Shown: positions 15,544 to 25,157, counted from the stretch's first letter. The stretch: DNA of 55,109 nt from an uncultured Pelagibacteraceae bacterium (GCA_902560625.1 CACEMD010000007.1:1-55109); one strand, 5' to 3'. Notes: generated by a model from the letters alone, not told the origin. Translations and numbers: made by a program.

Positions 15544-16823
15544 TTTACAGAGTCAATTACAACAATTGTTATATCGTCTTTCTGAATTTTTCCTGACTTT
15601 ACAATATCTTCTACTATAACTTTTAGTCTTTCACTGTTAGGTGTAGATTGGTACTTTGTTATATAGTTTTGAAAGCCTTCTGCACCAAGCATCTCTCCAT
15701 TTGAATCTTTTATTTCTGTAATACCGTCTGTAAATATGTACATGGAACTATCTGAAAATTTTATTATTGTTTCTTTATATTTAATCTTAGGCATTATTCC
15801 AAGTGGTGGTCCAGCTTCTGTATAATTAGAAAACTTACCATCCTTAGTATGGATAAGTGGAGGTTCATGACCTGCATTTGAAAGTAACAACTCTTTTTTG
15901 TTAGCATCGTAAATTCCAACAAGCATAGTAACAAACATACCACGTGCTGCTGTTTCACAAATTTCTGAATTAAGTAAATTTAATAGTTCAGCGGCTGAAA
16001 ACATTGTCTTGCTTAAGCATCTATATAGACTAGAAGCTTTAGACATAAGTAAAGAAGATTTTATTCCTTTACCTGATACATCGGCAACACCAAAACCATA
16101 TTTACCATTACCAAGATCAGAAAAATTATAAAAATCTCCTGAGACTATTTTTGCAGGAATATTAATTCCTGAAATAGGAAAAGGGTCTTTTCTATTTTTA
16201 GACAATAATGTTTTTTGAATTTCACCAACTATTTCTATTTCTTTTTGCATTCTATTTTTATCAACAAGTTCTTTAGCCATTCGTGCATTTCTAATTGCAA
16301 GTGCTGCTGGCATTGAAAGAGTTTCTAAAAGTTTTCTATCACTTTCTTCGAAAAGTTTATTATTTGTTTTTTTATTCAAGCAGTGGATGACTCCAATACA
16401 TTCGTTTGCAGCAATTAGTGGAGCACACAGAACTGAATAAGTTGTAAAATTTGTTTTATTATCTAAATCAAAGTAAAATTCAGCTATTTCTCTTACATCC
16501 TTTCTTACATCACCTACTCTAATGCATTTTTTTTGTAATATTGCTTTTCCCATTACTCCTTGTGTTAATGGTATCTCATATTCATCTAGGTAAGCTTGAT
16601 GCTTAGATGCAATACACTGAAATACTTGTTTTTTTTCCTCAATTAAGAATATGTTTGCTGCTTGGGCGTTAATTCTTTTAATTATAACTTCTAATGCGTT
16701 TTGGAGTGTTTCATTTAAATCAAGTGTAGTGGCTAGTTCTTGATTTAAATTAGAAATTATATTTAAATCTTGAATTCTAGAGTCTTCCTTTGGTATCTCT
16801 GGCTTTTTTGATTTAAAGAACAT
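15540..16823 (-). CDS. GAF-SpoIIE (PP2C-type) serine phosphatase, RsbU-like
   Basis: The 427-residue cytoplasmic protein has a GAF domain (about residues 25-185; LATTLDLNETLQNALEVII) and a C-terminal SpoIIE/PP2C domain (about 205-427). Metal-binding and catalytic motifs are intact: SGDFYNF, GVADVSGKGIKSSL, NAGHEPPL, FTDGITE and KDDITIVVID. Such enzymes dephosphorylate STAS antagonists in partner switches, and the GAF domain senses a small ligand or protein. The STAS and kinase genes at 4155-4867 are the likely partners, about 11 kb away across the pilus operon. It heads an operon with the frameshifted small gene, the winged-helix regulator and the MFS transporter. Confidence 0.92.
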   Translation of the reverse strand: MFFKSKKPEIPKEDSRIQDLNIISNLNQELATTLDLNETLQNALEVIIKRINAQAANIFLIEEKKQVFQCIASKHQAYLDEYEIPLTQGVMGKAILQKKCIRVGDVRKDVREIAEFYFDLDNKTNFTTYSVLCAPLIAANECIGVIHCLNKKTNNKLFEESDRKLLETLSMPAALAIRNARMAKELVDKNRMQKEIEIVGEIQKTLLSKNRKDPFPISGINIPAKIVSGDFYNFSDLGNGKYGFGVADVSGKGIKSSLLMSKASSLYRCLSKTMFSAAELLNLLNSEICETAARGMFVTMLVGIYDANKKELLLSNAGHEPPLIHTKDGKFSNYTEAGPPLGIMPKIKYKETIIKFSDSSMYIFTDGITEIKDSNGEMLGAEGFQNYITKYQSTPNSERLKVIVEDIVKSGKIQKDDITIVVIDSVK

Positions 16824-16848
16824 CTTTTATATTTGTTATTTAGTTAAA

Positions 16849-16870
16849 TTTTTGGTAATTTTACCAAAAA
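16849..16870. promoter_or_regulatory. 22-bp inverted repeat between phosphatase and pilD
   Basis: Two 10-bp arms, TTTTTGGTAA and TTACCAAAAA, flank a 2-base centre and pair perfectly. The site lies 26 bp upstream of the phosphatase ATG and about 117 bp before pilD, so it could regulate either. Read on the minus strand, 16857-16873 gives CCATTTTTGGTAAAATT. This matches the site at 4078-4094 upstream of the pilin/STAS genes in 14 of 17 positions. Confidence 0.6.
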
Positions 16871-16986
16871 TGGAAATCATTATCAATTCACCTAACTTTT
16901 ATCTTCATATACAAGATGCTGTCATAATAATACAAGCATGTATTGATGGAATTGTTCATTTCGCGTCACAAATTAAAATTTAAATA

Positions 16987-17751
16987 GTGTTTTTTTTACT
17001 ATCAATTATCTTAGGGGGCATCTGGGGTAGTTTCGCTAATGTGTGCATTCATAGAATCCCTTTAAATCAAAGTGTTGCAGTAAAAAGATCATATTGTCCA
17101 AATTGTGGGAAAACGATCAAATGGTTTGATAATATTCCCTTAATATCCTTTATATTATTAAGAGGAAAATGTAGAGATTGTAATAAAAAAATTAGCTCAC
17201 AATATTTTTTAGTAGAGCTCTTAAGTGTTTTAAGTTTTTTGTTTATTTACTATTTATTTGGAATATCAATTACTACTTTACTGTTTGCAATATTAAGCAT
17301 TTTTTTTATAATTATTTTTTTTATAGATTTAAAACATTTTATAATTCCAAATACTTTAACTTTTCCATTAATGGCCATAGGATTTATTAAATCGTTTGAT
17401 CCAAATCTTAATACAAGTATTTTTCCAAACTATTTAAATTCTTTATTGGGGGGCATTATTGGTTATTTAATTATTTGGACAATAATTTATTTATATAAAA
17501 AATTTAGAAATATTGAGGGAATGGGTCTTGGTGATGCAAAATTATTATCAGCAATTGGTTTTTGGTTTGGATGGATTAGTTTACCTTTTATAATTTTAAT
17601 ATCTTCATTAGTAGCTTTATTAGTTGTTGCCCCCTCTCTAGTAAATAAATCTAAAAAAATGTCATCAGAAATTCCTTTTGGTCCTTATATCGTTATTGGA
17701 TGTATACTATTTATTTCTTTTTCTAATCAAATAAAATATTTTATAATATAA
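16987..17751 (+). CDS. pilD: Prepilin peptidase / N-methyltransferase PilD
   Basis: The 254-residue integral membrane protein of the A24 aspartic protease family cuts prepilin leaders after Gly and methylates the new N-terminus. Both catalytic Asp regions are visible: FFIDLKHFIIPN and GMGLGDAKLLSAIGFWFG. The zinc tetracysteine loop typical of bifunctional PilD is present (CPNC and CRDC near residues 38-66). The start is GTG; no good ribosome site is seen, but the N-terminus (LGGIWGSFANVCIHRIP) fits the family. The pilin gene follows six bases later. Confidence 0.95.
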   Translation: MFFLLSIILGGIWGSFANVCIHRIPLNQSVAVKRSYCPNCGKTIKWFDNIPLISFILLRGKCRDCNKKISSQYFLVELLSVLSFLFIYYLFGISITTLLFAILSIFFIIIFFIDLKHFIIPNTLTFPLMAIGFIKSFDPNLNTSIFPNYLNSLLGGIIGYLIIWTIIYLYKKFRNIEGMGLGDAKLLSAIGFWFGWISLPFIILISSLVALLVVAPSLVNKSKKMSSEIPFGPYIVIGCILFISFSNQIKYFII

Positions 17752-17757
17752 AAAAAT

Positions 17758-18306
17758 ATGAAACAAAATGGATTTACTTTAATTGAGCTTCTTGTTGTGG
17801 TAGCTATCATAGGTATCTTAGCTGCTGTTGGAACTGTAGCTTATAACGGTTACACTAAATCGGCAAATAGAAATGCAACTTTACAAAATCATAAACAAGC
17901 AATTAAATTTATTCAAAGTAAACTTACTATGTGCGAAGTAAATGGTGGAGGGACAGTCGCTTTAAGTTCTTCGAAATCAATAGATTGTAATATTGAAAAC
18001 GATGCAAGTGGAATAAATTCTTTAAATGATATTTTTATAAGTCATTTTCTAGAGCAAGGTTGGGAAAATCCATACGGTGATGATGAAGATGTAGTTTACA
18101 CAGCAAAAAATGGAACAGCAGATACAGATGGAAGAATGAGGTTCGATGAAACAGAATGTTCAAGTGGTTCTGAAAAAAAACAAATTGCGCTTTGGGTTAA
18201 AACACATAAAGAATATTATCCAATTTTAATTGCAGGAGAAGGTTGGTGTGATGGAGGAGATGATTCAGGTGACGACGATCCTCCTCTCGTAGGTATAGCG
18301 GGATAG
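17758..18306 (+). CDS. Type IV pilin-like protein
   Basis: The 182-residue prepilin has leader MKQNG and mature start FTLIELLVVVAIIGILAAVG with Glu5. The N-terminal 30 residues are almost the same as in the pilin at 3510, whereas the globular domain differs. It is longer, with Cys at several positions, and has an acidic Gly/Asp-rich tail (GWCDGGDDSGDDDPPLVG). Co-transcription with pilD is likely. It may be an alternative or minor fibre subunit; the sequence does not say which. Confidence 0.88.
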   Translation: MKQNGFTLIELLVVVAIIGILAAVGTVAYNGYTKSANRNATLQNHKQAIKFIQSKLTMCEVNGGGTVALSSSKSIDCNIENDASGINSLNDIFISHFLEQGWENPYGDDEDVVYTAKNGTADTDGRMRFDETECSSGSEKKQIALWVKTHKEYYPILIAGEGWCDGGDDSGDDDPPLVGIAG

Positions 18307-18312
18307 TTTTAA

Positions 18313-18510
18313 ATGGAGAAATTTCTATTTTTTAATATTGTAGTTTCAGCTTTAAATATTTTTTTATTTGCTTATGCATACTCCTTAGATTTCTTCCCAA
18401 AAAAATGGCGCAAGAAAGTAGATCAAGATACAACTGTTGGTCTAGCGATTATTTTCTATACAATGTTTACTATGTTTTTGTGGATTATTTTTTTTTATTT
18501 AAAACTTTAA
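18313..18510 (+). CDS. Small two-helix membrane protein, unknown
   Basis: The 65-residue product has two hydrophobic segments (residues about 4-25 and 42-63) joined by a charged loop (FFPKKWRKKVDQDTTVG). The ATG lies six bases after the pilin stop, and GCGGGATAG upstream may serve as ribosome site. No family is recognised. Its place in the pilD-pilin operon makes a pilus-related role possible. The gene faces the autotransporter gene tail to tail with only 10 bp between. Confidence 0.6.
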   Translation: MEKFLFFNIVVSALNIFLFAYAYSLDFFPKKWRKKVDQDTTVGLAIIFYTMFTMFLWIIFFYLKL

Positions 18511-18520
18511 ATATTAAAAA

Positions 18521-20296
18521 TTAAAAGTTAAAAATATAATTAATATTCCCTTTTATACCATTTGTGTGTTGTGTAGATGCAAAGCCATCTATATTAAAGG
18601 ATAAAACCCCAAACCTAAAAAATTTTTTACTTAGTCCTAAATTTGCAGAAAAACTTAACTCTTCTGTTAAATCATTTTTCTGAGTGTACGTAGCATTAGT
18701 GCCATTTACTTTATACTTTTGATCTTTTCCAATAAGCAAACTTCTATAATCTAAAACCCAGCTAAAATTTAAATTACTTTTTTCATTATTAAAACTATGA
18801 GTAAATTCATCCTCTATATATGCAGAAAAGTTAACTGCTTCTCTGGACTCCCATTTATATATTTTACTTTCACTATGGCTCGGAGTTAACATTAGTCCAG
18901 AGGTAAAACCTATATCTGGCTTTAATTTTTTGTTGTTAAGTTTTGCTCCAGCTATCGCCTTAAATGAAAGATATTGATCATCAATGTCTAATTTACCAGA
19001 TGGTGTGGTATTAGTAAGTATAGTTCTTTTGCTATCATGAAATGTTATACCTCCCAATAAAAAAGTATCACTATTTAAATTATTAAAAAATTGAAAATTA
19101 TTTAAATTTATACCTGATAAAAAGCCATAATGGTTAATATTATGATCGTTAGAAAATTTTTGAGTTGCTGTATCTATTGAAAATATAAAATCTGATTCTT
19201 CTAAAGGACTCATTAAATTAATACTTAAATTTTTTAAATCAAAACCAAGTCCTAAATTTTCCGTATCTTTTTTTCTATCTAATACTGAAATATAAGTTTC
19301 ACCCCAAGTTTTATTGTTGTCTAAATCGCTTTTATCTTTTTTATATCTTTTTAATGAACCTCTAATGTCTTGTGATTTATATCCTAATAATTCATCTTGT
19401 GTTTCATTTCCACCTTGGCCAACCGAGCCTGCCGATCCTTTTACAACTTGGTTACCATTTAAATCCTCAAGTGTCATATCGTTACCAGCTGTTTCATAAT
19501 AATATGATTGCCCCATACCATGTTGAAATTTTAATGTATTATTTGATCCAGTAGATCTAATGACACCAATAACTAATCCTTTATCTTTAAAGGTTACTGT
19601 ATTGCCATTTCCCTTCATATCTATAGCGTCAGATGAAGGGCTTTCTGTGTTCTCAATAGTACCACTGTTTATTAAAGTTGATGAAACCCCAAGTCTAACA
19701 GTCTCATCAGAACTTCCATTGTATATTCTAGCACCAGAATTGTTGGTCAGTGTGGTTCCGCTTGAAGTTGAGCCAAATGTGATTGCTGTACCACTAGTAG
19801 CATATATTAGTCCTGAATTTGTTACACTTGCTCCTGAGATTGTACCACTACTAGCGGCAATCGTATTACCGGTTTCAGAAGAAATTATACCAGATGTATT
19901 ATTTATTATTTCTGCATTTGTTGAACCCAATAAATTTATAGCTCTAGTTTGTGAAGTAGAAATTGAACCATCATTATAAATATATAATCCAGTAGAATTG
20001 TTCGCTCTAATACCATTGTAAGCTCCTCGAATTAAAGCATCGCCACTTATTATAATACTTGAATTTGTTGATGCCGTATCAATTTGAGAATTTCCACTTG
20101 CAGTTCCAACAGTAACTCCACCATTAATTGTTAATGTTACGTCTGATGCGGCAAATGTATTTTGTGCTGTATTATCTTCTGTCAAAGTCGTATCTTCTAG
20201 CAACATTGACATTGGAACAAAAGCTAATACAGAATTTATTGTAAAAACGTAAAAAACTACAGAATAAAGAATTGCGATAAACTTGAAATTTTTCAT
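18521..20296 (-). CDS. Autotransporter-like outer membrane protein
   Basis: The 591-residue protein begins with a signal peptide (IAILYSVVFYVFTINSVLAF). A passenger region of short beta repeats rich in Asn, Ser, Thr and Gly extends to about residue 285 (SGLIYATSGTAITFGSTSSG, then TLINSGTIENTE). This is the pattern of parallel beta-helix adhesins. A Lys/Asp-rich linker leads to a C-terminal barrel of about 260 residues with alternating strands, ending in GNINYIFNF with the terminal Phe needed for outer membrane insertion. It follows pilY1 by 28 bp as the last gene of the minor-pilin operon, which suggests co-expression with the pilus tip. Its binding partner is unknown. Confidence 0.8.
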   Translation of the reverse strand: MKNFKFIAILYSVVFYVFTINSVLAFVPMSMLLEDTTLTEDNTAQNTFAASDVTLTINGGVTVGTASGNSQIDTASTNSSIIISGDALIRGAYNGIRANNSTGLYIYNDGSISTSQTRAINLLGSTNAEIINNTSGIISSETGNTIAASSGTISGASVTNSGLIYATSGTAITFGSTSSGTTLTNNSGARIYNGSSDETVRLGVSSTLINSGTIENTESPSSDAIDMKGNGNTVTFKDKGLVIGVIRSTGSNNTLKFQHGMGQSYYYETAGNDMTLEDLNGNQVVKGSAGSVGQGGNETQDELLGYKSQDIRGSLKRYKKDKSDLDNNKTWGETYISVLDRKKDTENLGLGFDLKNLSINLMSPLEESDFIFSIDTATQKFSNDHNINHYGFLSGINLNNFQFFNNLNSDTFLLGGITFHDSKRTILTNTTPSGKLDIDDQYLSFKAIAGAKLNNKKLKPDIGFTSGLMLTPSHSESKIYKWESREAVNFSAYIEDEFTHSFNNEKSNLNFSWVLDYRSLLIGKDQKYKVNGTNATYTQKNDLTEELSFSANLGLSKKFFRFGVLSFNIDGFASTQHTNGIKGNINYIFNF

Positions 20297-20324
20297 TTTT
20301 ATAGTCTAGGATTATAGAAATTTT

Positions 20325-23300
20325 TTAGTAATTTTCTCGCCAACCACTTCTAAATACTGAAACATCCCCCTCATTTGAAAGTAAACTTATTAATGTATCG
20401 GCTTGATCTTCACTATCCGTAGTAATGTTTGCAAACAATTTATTTGCGAAAACAACTAATTTAGATAATACGCCTGGTTGTAAATAGTAGCATCCTGAGT
20501 TGTCATCAAATTTGCTATCTTCGCCAGTAGTTTGTTGTGAGTATTGAATATTTTCTGAAGTATTTGTTCCACATTCGTCATCTGCAGAACATATAAATGC
20601 ATTTCCTACTCCACAAGATGCAAATCCTTCAGGTGGTTCGTAAACTGGATAATATACTGTACCTTTAAATACCGTGGGGGAAGCAGACGCTTTTCTATAT
20701 CGATTTTCTACATTATCGGCTCTTACACCCGCATCAAATATCTTATTATATGGTTTGTCTAATTTGAAAACCCATGCATCTTTTCCACTAGCTGCACATT
20801 CTCCAGAATCTTCTGCTGTGTTAACGCAATTGGCACTTATTTCATATCCTACATCTACTTTTTTGGCGTTAAATGCTTCACTATAAGACCCAGCTTCTCC
20901 CATGTTAATCATTCTAAAGTTAGGGAAGTTTTTATCTTTAACACCATATAATAGATTATCTTGACCTTTTGATTTTGCACCAATATCACCAAAGTCACCT
21001 GTTCCTCCAAATAAATATAAATGTCTTGTTGATGAGCCATAAGCAGCATCCATACCAAAGTAATTATACCTTCTGTTTTCTTGGTTTGCATTTATGTTAA
21101 ACAAAGTGGTATGGTCAAATAAATTTATTGATTGTGGATTAATTCTTTCTCCACTTGTTAAAGCACTAGTTAAATTTATTTTTGAAATTTTACCTTCAAA
21201 ATCGTTCACATAAACAATCGCTCCTCTCCACTGAGCACCTGGGAAAGTATCAGGTGTGATAACAACGGGATCAGCAGTAATAGAATTTGGTATATCAGGA
21301 TAATTCACGCCATCACGTTCAAAAGTATTGTCTAAATCAGCTATCTTAATAAGTCCGTCTCCTCCACTAACTATTTTACCTGGGTAACTTACTCCGTCTT
21401 GATCCATCATGTTTTCTAGATCAATAACAAACACACTAGAACCCAGCCCTGAAGATTTTCCAAACCCTCCCGGTAGTACTGCAACGTATTGGTCGCTTTC
21501 TAAACCACCAGCTCTATCTAAAGGCATTCTAAAAATTCTTGGTGTTGACCATGTTTCACCCAATGTACTATAATCATATTCAGGATTACTTGTTCCTGCA
21601 TTTGGTATTGTTATATCGAAAGCATTTGTTTCATTATCTTCTCTCTCATCACCAGTTGCTACGTTAAAGTATTTATCCGCACCAAATGTAATTTTAGCAA
21701 GTGCACCCTCTTGTACTACATCTGTAACTGTAAGCACTTTACGTTCCATATCAACTATTTCGAATACTTCGAGCGAAGATGGGTCATCTAATACAGATTG
21801 TGGAACTGAATAATTGAAAGTAAAAGTTGAGCCTTTATAACATGCTGTTTCTCCACTTACATAAAAATTGGAAATTGCTGAACATGGAGCTACTAAATCT
21901 CTATCTGTAAATGTGTCTCCCGTTTCGTCTGTAGCTATATCTTTGTCGTATGCAACAGTCTGGTTAAAAGTTGCTCTTTGAGCTTCAAGAGACTCGGATA
22001 TTGACATTGTTCCACCAGTATATGTTAAAGCATCGACTGGTCTATCTGGGTTTCCATTTATAATTTCTCCATTTTGTTTGGCTATCATTACTTTTTTATT
22101 AATCCAATCATTGTAAACTGAAAATATATGATGTGGTTTTTCTGGATCTGTAACATCTAAAACTGAATAGCCTCTACCACCTCTACCATATGGTATCATT
22201 AATATTGTGTGCCATGCTTTTGCAGTGTTAGGTTCCCCAGTGTCAGCATTTATTCCTTTTATATACATATCGTGTACCACTGGTGATCCATCGACGGCAA
22301 AAATTGCATTAGTTCCACCTTTCTTTGACAAACCACCTCCCAGTCCATCAAGAGATGCGTTAACTAATTCTGGTAACCTGCCAGCAATAAATGGAGGTAC
22401 AAAACCCCAACGTTCTTGTCCTGTATCTGCATCGAATGCATGTAGCATTCCATCATTTGCTCCAACGTATAGTGTTTTTTTTCTATTTGCTTTAGATGCA
22501 GCCCATATATTGTATCCATTTTTTGCCCTGTAATATGCTTCTTGTTTTGTATTTGTATAAAGAGTATTTGCACTTGGTTCCCCAACTTCAACTACTTGAG
22601 AGTGATAAATGTCACCAAGAACAGAAAATCTAGGTTCATTTTTAGTAGCACAATCTCCACTATAAATAAAATAATCTTTTCCTCTAACAAAATTGATAAG
22701 ACCTTTTATGTCGTCCCCATTACCATTTTCGATACCTCTTTCATCAAGAATGGTATCGCTTAATCTCACACCATTATCATCTGAAGCACATGCTGAATCT
22801 TTGTTATGATAATCTGCAACTGACATCCCAGATAATTGAAACAAGCCGTTTATTTTAGATGTGGTTGAAGCGTGCACTCTAAAATTATTATATTTTTCAT
22901 CACCTTCCCAGTAATTCACACCATCTAAGGCAGTCCAAATTTTTCTTCTGTCATCCAAACTCTGTGCTTTAACCTCGTCTGCTGCATCCCAAACAGGAGT
23001 ATGGTTAACATTTCCCAGTGCATCTATTCTTTTTCTGACTAAATGACCTATCCACTCACCATGTTTTTTGTATTCAAACTGAGCTTGATAAAGATTGCCA
23101 CCCTCTTGTATTGAAGCTGTAATTGACGGAGCGGTAAATGATAATCTGCTTGCTATTATTCTTTCTACCTCACTCTTAAGTTTTGTAACAAGGTCTGCTG
23201 GACTTTCAGCTATAATCCTTTGACGGCATTCGTCACTAGCTTGAGGTGTTCCAAAATTATCGTCATCACAACTCCCAGCTTTTGCCATAGCTTTAAAATT

Positions 23301-25154
23301 ATCATCGGCGTATCCTTTTATTCCTCCACCGTAAGCAAATACAATAGTTTTAACTTTTTTTGGTCCCGTTCTTAGATTTCTAATCATTGTCACCGCATTA
23401 TCATGGTGACTCCATTGTCCATCACCTATTAAAATTACGTAATTTAATTGACAATCACTGTCCTCATCAACGATGTCTACTTTAGGGTCATTATAATATT
23501 CCGATGCCAATTGAGAAAACGCACCTGCATCTGTACCAAACTGTAATCTATCTGTAGAAGCTCTTACCCATCGTATTATATCGTCTGAGGTATCAGGACC
23601 TACTCCCACAGGAATACAAGAGTGCCAATTACACATTTTAGATTGACCGCTTGGATGAACTCCATCCCAACCTCTATAATAATTACAGTTAGGATTAAAG
23701 TCCCACCACCTTTTCCAACCTGGTCTTCTCGGTCCTTCTCTATGGCACGTATATTCGCATTCCCTACACCATCTTCCTCTTGCTCCTCTCCCTTCTCTTG
23801 ATTTAATTCCACCATTCCAAAAACCATAACCAAAATATGCACCACTAGTTAAAGCACTATCACTAACCACTGCAGTAATTGCATTTCGAGCTCCGATTGC
23901 CCTACTTACTCTAGAGGTTCCCATTTCATCTACCCATGTAAAACTATTACCTGTTGTAATATCAAATTCTTGAATTGAAACTTTATTGCCACCTATCCAA
24001 GCTCTATTATTGGACACAAAAAGTGCACTTGGTGAAGTCATATTTATTGTGTCATTAGATGTTGTAGCTTCAGTACTACGGGTTCCAACAGTTGCAACCT
24101 CTTTTATAAATGTTTCGTTTATATCGAGCAGTTGAATTGTATGATCATTAGCACTTGTAGCATACATTTTGGTGGCATCTTGAGGGTCAATATCAATTTG
24201 ACTTGGAGGATTAAATTCATTGCTACCTGTACGGTCACTAAAAGTACTAATATTTTGTCTATCAGCGGGACAATAAACTCCATCAGCATCTTTTGTAATT
24301 GGATATTTATAAATTCTTGAATTATAAGAAAAATAAAGATTGCTACCGTTATCTAAAGCTATAGATGGACTGTCCTTTATTAAGGTAGATAAAAGGTTGT
24401 CATCATTTGACCTTATTGTACATTTTTTTTCAACACCAGTTGTTAAATTTCTTGAAAACCAAAACGGTTCATAATTATGAGATGCACAAAATGTTCTTCT
24501 TCTCCATCTTCTTTCTCTAGTACAAATTTCATCTGTACCTGTGACTATTAAATGGTCTTCATCTAGAATTGTTCTTATATCTAAAGAATGAGGATGAATG
24601 TAACCAAAATTACCCATATCTGATCTTCCTAATTGAACATGGTCAATAATTTCAACGCAGTTTCCATCAGCATCAATAGCAACTACTCTTTGTAAAGCAT
24701 TTGCTACAGCATAAATTACTTCATCAGTACCCATACCGTTGACATCTTTTGAAATATCCATTGAACCAACTGTTCTTATTCTTGTATCTTGTTTTGGAGT
24801 TTCGAGTGTACAACGCATAGAATTGGTACCCATATACAATCTATCTCCCCCAGCAAATTCCTGATCAAAATCTTCAGTATCGTATGTAAATTTTACAATT
24901 CCAGCACCACCTGTTTGCCCTACCAGCACATCTCCACTATCAAGCAAAACTACATCTCCAGGATAAAAAATAGCTGCTCCACCAAAAGGTTTATTTGTCA
25001 TACTTAAAGAGGTATCTAGGAGAATTAAAATATTTGCTTTAACATCCCCTGCGCCTGATCCAGGAGGTAAAGTTTTAGAATTTGCATTATGACTGAATAA
25101 TGTAAGTACTAAAAAAAACTTAATTACTAAAATTTTAATAACACTTTTAATCAT
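20325..25154 (-). CDS. pilY1: PilY1-like pilus tip adhesin
   Basis: The 1609-residue exported protein has a signal peptide and then a von Willebrand A-like start with a MIDAS sequence (ILILLDTSLSM). A first propeller-like region follows (residues about 75-430). Next is a segment rich in Cys, Trp, Arg and Gly (about 445-505, including GRWCRECEYTCHREGPRRPG), then a resumed A-domain part (YVILIGDGQWSHHDNAVTM). The C-terminal half has the PilY1 propeller hallmark (TLYVGANDGMLHAFDADTGQ). Asp-rich loops such as DLENMMDQDG may bind calcium. PilY1 caps the fibre on the PilV-W-X-FimU tip and mediates adhesion and sensing. Upstream overlap and spacing place it in the minor-pilin operon. Confidence 0.93.
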   Translation of the reverse strand: MIKSVIKILVIKFFLVLTLFSHNANSKTLPPGSGAGDVKANILILLDTSLSMTNKPFGGAAIFYPGDVVLLDSGDVLVGQTGGAGIVKFTYDTEDFDQEFAGGDRLYMGTNSMRCTLETPKQDTRIRTVGSMDISKDVNGMGTDEVIYAVANALQRVVAIDADGNCVEIIDHVQLGRSDMGNFGYIHPHSLDIRTILDEDHLIVTGTDEICTRERRWRRRTFCASHNYEPFWFSRNLTTGVEKKCTIRSNDDNLLSTLIKDSPSIALDNGSNLYFSYNSRIYKYPITKDADGVYCPADRQNISTFSDRTGSNEFNPPSQIDIDPQDATKMYATSANDHTIQLLDINETFIKEVATVGTRSTEATTSNDTINMTSPSALFVSNNRAWIGGNKVSIQEFDITTGNSFTWVDEMGTSRVSRAIGARNAITAVVSDSALTSGAYFGYGFWNGGIKSREGRGARGRWCRECEYTCHREGPRRPGWKRWWDFNPNCNYYRGWDGVHPSGQSKMCNWHSCIPVGVGPDTSDDIIRWVRASTDRLQFGTDAGAFSQLASEYYNDPKVDIVDEDSDCQLNYVILIGDGQWSHHDNAVTMIRNLRTGPKKVKTIVFAYGGGIKGYADDNFKAMAKAGSCDDDNFGTPQASDECRQRIIAESPADLVTKLKSEVERIIASRLSFTAPSITASIQEGGNLYQAQFEYKKHGEWIGHLVRKRIDALGNVNHTPVWDAADEVKAQSLDDRRKIWTALDGVNYWEGDEKYNNFRVHASTTSKINGLFQLSGMSVADYHNKDSACASDDNGVRLSDTILDERGIENGNGDDIKGLINFVRGKDYFIYSGDCATKNEPRFSVLGDIYHSQVVEVGEPSANTLYTNTKQEAYYRAKNGYNIWAASKANRKKTLYVGANDGMLHAFDADTGQERWGFVPPFIAGRLPELVNASLDGLGGGLSKKGGTNAIFAVDGSPVVHDMYIKGINADTGEPNTAKAWHTILMIPYGRGGRGYSVLDVTDPEKPHHIFSVYNDWINKKVMIAKQNGEIINGNPDRPVDALTYTGGTMSISESLEAQRATFNQTVAYDKDIATDETGDTFTDRDLVAPCSAISNFYVSGETACYKGSTFTFNYSVPQSVLDDPSSLEVFEIVDMERKVLTVTDVVQEGALAKITFGADKYFNVATGDEREDNETNAFDITIPNAGTSNPEYDYSTLGETWSTPRIFRMPLDRAGGLESDQYVAVLPGGFGKSSGLGSSVFVIDLENMMDQDGVSYPGKIVSGGDGLIKIADLDNTFERDGVNYPDIPNSITADPVVITPDTFPGAQWRGAIVYVNDFEGKISKINLTSALTSGERINPQSINLFDHTTLFNINANQENRRYNYFGMDAAYGSSTRHLYLFGGTGDFGDIGAKSKGQDNLLYGVKDKNFPNFRMINMGEAGSYSEAFNAKKVDVGYEISANCVNTAEDSGECAASGKDAWVFKLDKPYNKIFDAGVRADNVENRYRKASASPTVFKGTVYYPVYEPPEGFASCGVGNAFICSADDECGTNTSENIQYSQQTTGEDSKFDDNSGCYYLQPGVLSKLVVFANKLFANITTDSEDQADTLISLLSNEGDVSVFRSGWRENY

Positions 25155-25157
25155 AAT

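Noticed and set aside
16870..16983. 37-residue plus-strand reading frame (MEIIINSPNFY...) before pilD
   Set aside because: It lies in the divergent promoter gap, begins inside the palindrome, has no ribosome site and no recognisable composition of a protein; it is probably chance.
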